NCBI RefSeq assembly: GCF_020447305.1
Contig: NZ_CP095732.1
Span: 868,001-932,000, forward strand
Direction: 5' to 3'
DNA from: Abyssibius alkaniclasticus
Lineage (GTDB): Bacteria; Pseudomonadota; Alphaproteobacteria; Rhodobacterales; Rhodobacteraceae
Length of the DNA stretch: 64,000 bases
Made by a program: the position numbers and the translations under genes
Notes under the pieces: generated by a model
The model's database searches: none
Told to the model about the DNA's origin: nothing
What the model saw: only the letters and a program-made list of their open reading frames with translations
In this document: positions 61,724 to 64,000 of the stretch, piece by piece
How the letters are laid out: each line of letters starts with the position of its first letter
Position numbering within the stretch: position 1 is the stretch's first letter

Positions 61724-62647
61724 ATGAAAATTGCAACAATGGCAACCGGTGGCATTGGCGGGTTTCTGGCGGTGAAGCTGACCAGAACCGGCCATCAGGT
61801 GGCGACAATCGCGCGCGGTGCGCATTTGGACGCCATTCGCGCGCAGGGTCTGACGCTGGAGGGTGCCGCAGGCCGCGAAACGGTGCAGCCCTGGAAGGCA
61901 AGCGACGATCCCGCCGAAATCGGCCCGGTCGATGTGATCGTCTTTGGCGTGAAGGGCGATGCCCTGCCCGATGCCGCGCGCGCCTGCCTGCCCATGCTGG
62001 GGCCGGATACGCTGGTCATTCCGTTCTTGAACGGGGTGGAGGCGAGCGACCGTTTGCTGGAAATCCTGCCTGAACAGCATGTCGCGACCGGCGTTGCCAA
62101 AGTGTCGACCACGATTTCCGCGCCGGGGGTGATAACGCAAACCGGCGCATTCAACAGCTTTATCTTTGCCGAGCGCGATAGCCGCCCGTCGGCGCGTATC
62201 GCGGCCTTTCAGGCGGCGATCAACGATGCCGGCTCAAGCGCGCCACATACCGATGATGTGCAGCGCGAAGTGTGGTGGAAGTTTGCGCTGTTCTCGGCCC
62301 TGTCGGGCATTACGGCCACGGCGCGTTGCACCGTGGGCGATATGCTCGAAAATCCGGCGCTGAAGGACATGTCCAAAGCGGTGCTTGCCGAAACCGTTGC
62401 CTTGGGTCGCGCCAAAGGCGTGGCGCTGGAGCCGGGTATCGAGGGCCGGATCTGGGATGCGCTGGAAGCCCTGCCGCCACAGGGCCGCGCCTCGACCGCC
62501 ATAGATATTGAACATGGCCGCCCGCTGGAGGTGGAGTGGGTTTCCGGCGCGGTTGTGCGTCTGGCCGCACAGAATGGTGTGGCAGCACCGCTGAACGGCG
62601 CGCTTTATGCGCTGCTGCAACCCTACCGTAACGGGCGGAAAGCCTAG
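61724..62647 (+). CDS. Ketopantoate reductase family protein (PanE/ApbA-like)
   Basis: 307 residues. The NADP-binding loop is MATGGIGGFLAVKLTRTGHQV, where the usual GxGxxG is altered. The catalytic Lys region is VWWKFALFSALSGITA and the C-terminal Glu region LEVEWVSGAVVRLA. The fold is 2-dehydropantoate 2-reductase; many paralogues act on other substrates, so a role in pantothenate synthesis is unproven. Its stop overlaps the next minus-strand gene by 4 bases. Confidence 0.85.
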   Translation: MKIATMATGGIGGFLAVKLTRTGHQVATIARGAHLDAIRAQGLTLEGAAGRETVQPWKASDDPAEIGPVDVIVFGVKGDALPDAARACLPMLGPDTLVIPFLNGVEASDRLLEILPEQHVATGVAKVSTTISAPGVITQTGAFNSFIFAERDSRPSARIAAFQAAINDAGSSAPHTDDVQREVWWKFALFSALSGITATARCTVGDMLENPALKDMSKAVLAETVALGRAKGVALEPGIEGRIWDALEALPPQGRASTAIDIEHGRPLEVEWVSGAVVRLAAQNGVAAPLNGALYALLQPYRNGRKA

Positions 62648-63186
62648 CCGCTGGGCTTGGCGGTTTTGGCGGCGCGCCATTCCTCCATCATTGCATACAT
62701 GATGATGATGGTGGGCAGCAGGTTCAGGCCCGGCATGTCGGTGCCTTCGCCCTTTTTCAGCTCTTTCATCTTTTCGGCAAGCTTTTTGGAGGGCAGCATC
62801 GGCTTTACGCGTTTCAGCGCAACCGCCAGCTTGCCGGGTTCGCGTTCGACATTGAGCTTGGACATTTTGCGCGCCCAGGGCATTTGGTCGGCCAAGGGTT
62901 TGATCTTGGCAAGAAGCGCCTTCATCCACTCGGCCTGTGGCTTTACGTTGTCGCCCAGGTTTTCCGCCTCGCGCCCGCCGATAAACCGGTCAAACGCGGC
63001 GGTTTTCTTCAAGAAAGACAGCGTTGCCTTGCGGTTTTTCTCGGTCAGTTCGGGGATGAACTCCATCCGCGGCAACTTTTTGGTGGCTTTCGTTATTTGC
63101 TTGTCGAGCTTGTCGAAGCCCTTCTCGAGGTCCTTGACCAGCTTTTTGGCTTTTTCGTCAGAATCATTTGGCATGTGCGTTTCCAT
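62644..63186 (-). CDS. Lys-rich protein of unknown function
   Basis: 180 residues (start 63186 or 63174). The N-terminal two thirds is strongly charged and helical (DSDEKAKKLVKDLEKGFDKLDKQITKATKKLP, read in parts), and a hydrophobic stretch NLLPTIIIMYAMMEEW lies near the C-terminus. I do not recognise it. It lies between a converging ketopantoate reductase gene and ilvE. Confidence 0.6.
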   Translation of the reverse strand: METHMPNDSDEKAKKLVKDLEKGFDKLDKQITKATKKLPRMEFIPELTEKNRKATLSFLKKTAAFDRFIGGREAENLGDNVKPQAEWMKALLAKIKPLADQMPWARKMSKLNVEREPGKLAVALKRVKPMLPSKKLAEKMKELKKGEGTDMPGLNLLPTIIIMYAMMEEWRAAKTAKPSG

Positions 63187-63287
63187 GAAAAGGATCGGCG
63201 CGAATACAATGCGCCAAAAATATGCACGGCCGTAATTGGCCGGCGCAAGCTTAGCATGGAATCAAATCTTGCGCGAAATAATTGAAT

Positions 63288-63311
63288 GCGGGCAGCGCCA
63301 GCGCCGCCCGC
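63288..63311 (-). terminator. Possible terminator after ilvE
   Basis: GCGGGC / GCCCGC arms with a GC-rich inner part that can also pair, 12 bases after the ilvE stop on the minus strand. The following ATTCAATTATTT is only a weak U-tract. Confidence 0.45.
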
Positions 63312-63322
63312 AAGGCACATGC

Positions 63323-64000
63323 CTAGGCGCGGACCAGCTTTTCGTAGCTTTCGGCCACATCGCGGGCCATCGCGCCAACCTCGAAATTATAGTCGCCAAT
63401 CTGGCCCACGGGCGTGACTTCCGCCGCCGTTCCTGTCAGCCAGCATTGCTGAAAGCCTTCCAGCTCTTCGGGCATGATATGGCGTTCATGCACCTTGATC
63501 TGCTTGTCTTTCAACATGCCGATCACCGTCTGTCGGGTCAGGCCGTTCAAAAAGCAATCGGGCAGGGGCGTATGCACTTCGCCGTCTTTCACAAAGAACA
63601 TGTTGGCGCCCGTCGCCTCGGCCACATAGCCGCGATAGTCAAACATCATCGCATCTGAACAGCCCTTGGCCTCGGCGGCGTGTTTGGACATGGTGCAGAT
63701 CATGTAAAGCCCGGCGGCCTTGGCCTGGCTTGGCGCGGTTTCGGGGCTGGGGCGCTTCCATTTGGCAATGTCGAGCTTGGCGCCCTTCATCTTTGCATCG
63801 CCATAATAGCTGCCCCATTCCCAGGCGGCGATGGCCATGCGCACCGGGTTGCGCTTGGATGCAACGCCCATATCCTCGCCCGCGCCGCGCCATGCAACGG
63901 CGCGGATATAGGCGTTGTCCCAGTTATTAGCCTTCAAAACTTCGGCCTTGGCGGCCTCGATCTCATCCACCGAATAGGGGATGTCCATGTCGATCAGCTC
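63323..64000 (-). CDS. ilvE: Branched-chain amino acid aminotransferase (partial)
   Basis: The N-terminus lies beyond the right edge; 226 residues are visible. PLP fold-type IV features are present: YIRAVAWRGAGEDMGV, the block AKAAGLYMICTMSKHAAEAKGCSDAMMFD, YVAEATGANMFFVKDG (the conserved EATGAN binding PLP) and FLNGLTRQTVIGML. The C-terminal block ECWLTGTAAEVTPVG-type reads QQCWLTGTAAEVTPVGQI. It catalyses the last step in Leu, Ile and Val synthesis. The catalytic Lys lies before this visible part or near the edge. Confidence 0.92.
   Translation of the reverse strand, partial: ELIDMDIPYSVDEIEAAKAEVLKANNWDNAYIRAVAWRGAGEDMGVASKRNPVRMAIAAWEWGSYYGDAKMKGAKLDIAKWKRPSPETAPSQAKAAGLYMICTMSKHAAEAKGCSDAMMFDYRGYVAEATGANMFFVKDGEVHTPLPDCFLNGLTRQTVIGMLKDKQIKVHERHIMPEELEGFQQCWLTGTAAEVTPVGQIGDYNFEVGAMARDVAESYEKLVRA

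Overview
The window is a gene-dense, GC-rich piece of an alphaproteobacterial chromosome, most likely from the family Rhodobacteraceae (order Rhodobacterales). The evidence is the RegB/RegA redox two-component pair, AddA and AddB of the alphaproteobacterial type, the compact cysG-DUF2849-cysI-cysH-DUF934-fpr sulfite-reduction operon, a DivL-like PAS protein beside tsaE, and the comF-grxC-nitrilase order. The genus cannot be settled from the sequence. I saw no rRNA, tRNA, CRISPR array, transposase or prophage module.

Layout. 1-2972 (minus): peptide-type ABC importer, two permeases and a tandem-domain ATPase cut by the window edge. 3082-6699: proline iminopeptidase, then ubiG, regA, an FkbM-type methyltransferase and a small secreted protein. 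6758-8413 (minus): membrane protein and a UbiH-family hydroxylase. 8499-14795 (plus): amidase, SMR efflux protein, aminotransferase, ftsK, lolA. 15083-26761 (minus): trxA-addA-addB-murU-amgK-tsaE-divL-like-regB in chromosomal order, transcribed from regB towards trxA. 26871-29237 (minus): MarR regulator, nitrilase, grxC, comF. 29221-31489 (plus): methyltransferase, hemH, small protein. 31562-33391 (minus): secreted PPC-repeat protein and an Lrp/AsnC regulator. 33515-38425 (plus): sulfite reduction operon. 38499-40691: methyltransferase, monooxygenase, AraC regulator, unknown protein. 40700-47177 (minus): Fic protein, pnp, rpsO, small membrane protein, DUF1643, truB, rbfA. 47275-51461: dapB, lytic transglycosylase, dodecin inside a cluster of intergenic repeats, then an AT-rich island with two unknown proteins. 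51493-59234 (minus): lepA, a DNA methyltransferase-nuclease fusion, FAD oxidoreductase, tyrosine phosphatase, rpmB, meaB, membrane protein. 59395-64000: TetR regulator, AAC(6')-like acetyltransferase, rlmH, rsfS, ketopantoate reductase family protein, unknown protein and a partial ilvE.

How genes fit together. Sulfate assimilation is nearly complete from APS to sulfide: CysH reduces APS, CysI reduces sulfite using siroheme made with the help of CysG, and Fpr probably feeds electrons. The divergent Lrp/AsnC gene and dyads in the shared promoter region suggest local control. MurU and AmgK form a cell-wall sugar recycling shortcut. pnp, rpsO, truB and rbfA are the downstream part of the usual nusA-infB-rbfA-truB-rpsO-pnp translation cluster. 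RegB and RegA lie about 20 kb apart instead of adjacent, and senC is not seen.

Most of the window is ordinary housekeeping DNA. The parts most worth a second look are the methyltransferase-nuclease fusion (53335-54996), the dodecin repeat cluster with the AT-rich island next to it (49756-51461), the half-length methylase domain of CysG, and the nested dyads at the cys promoter.
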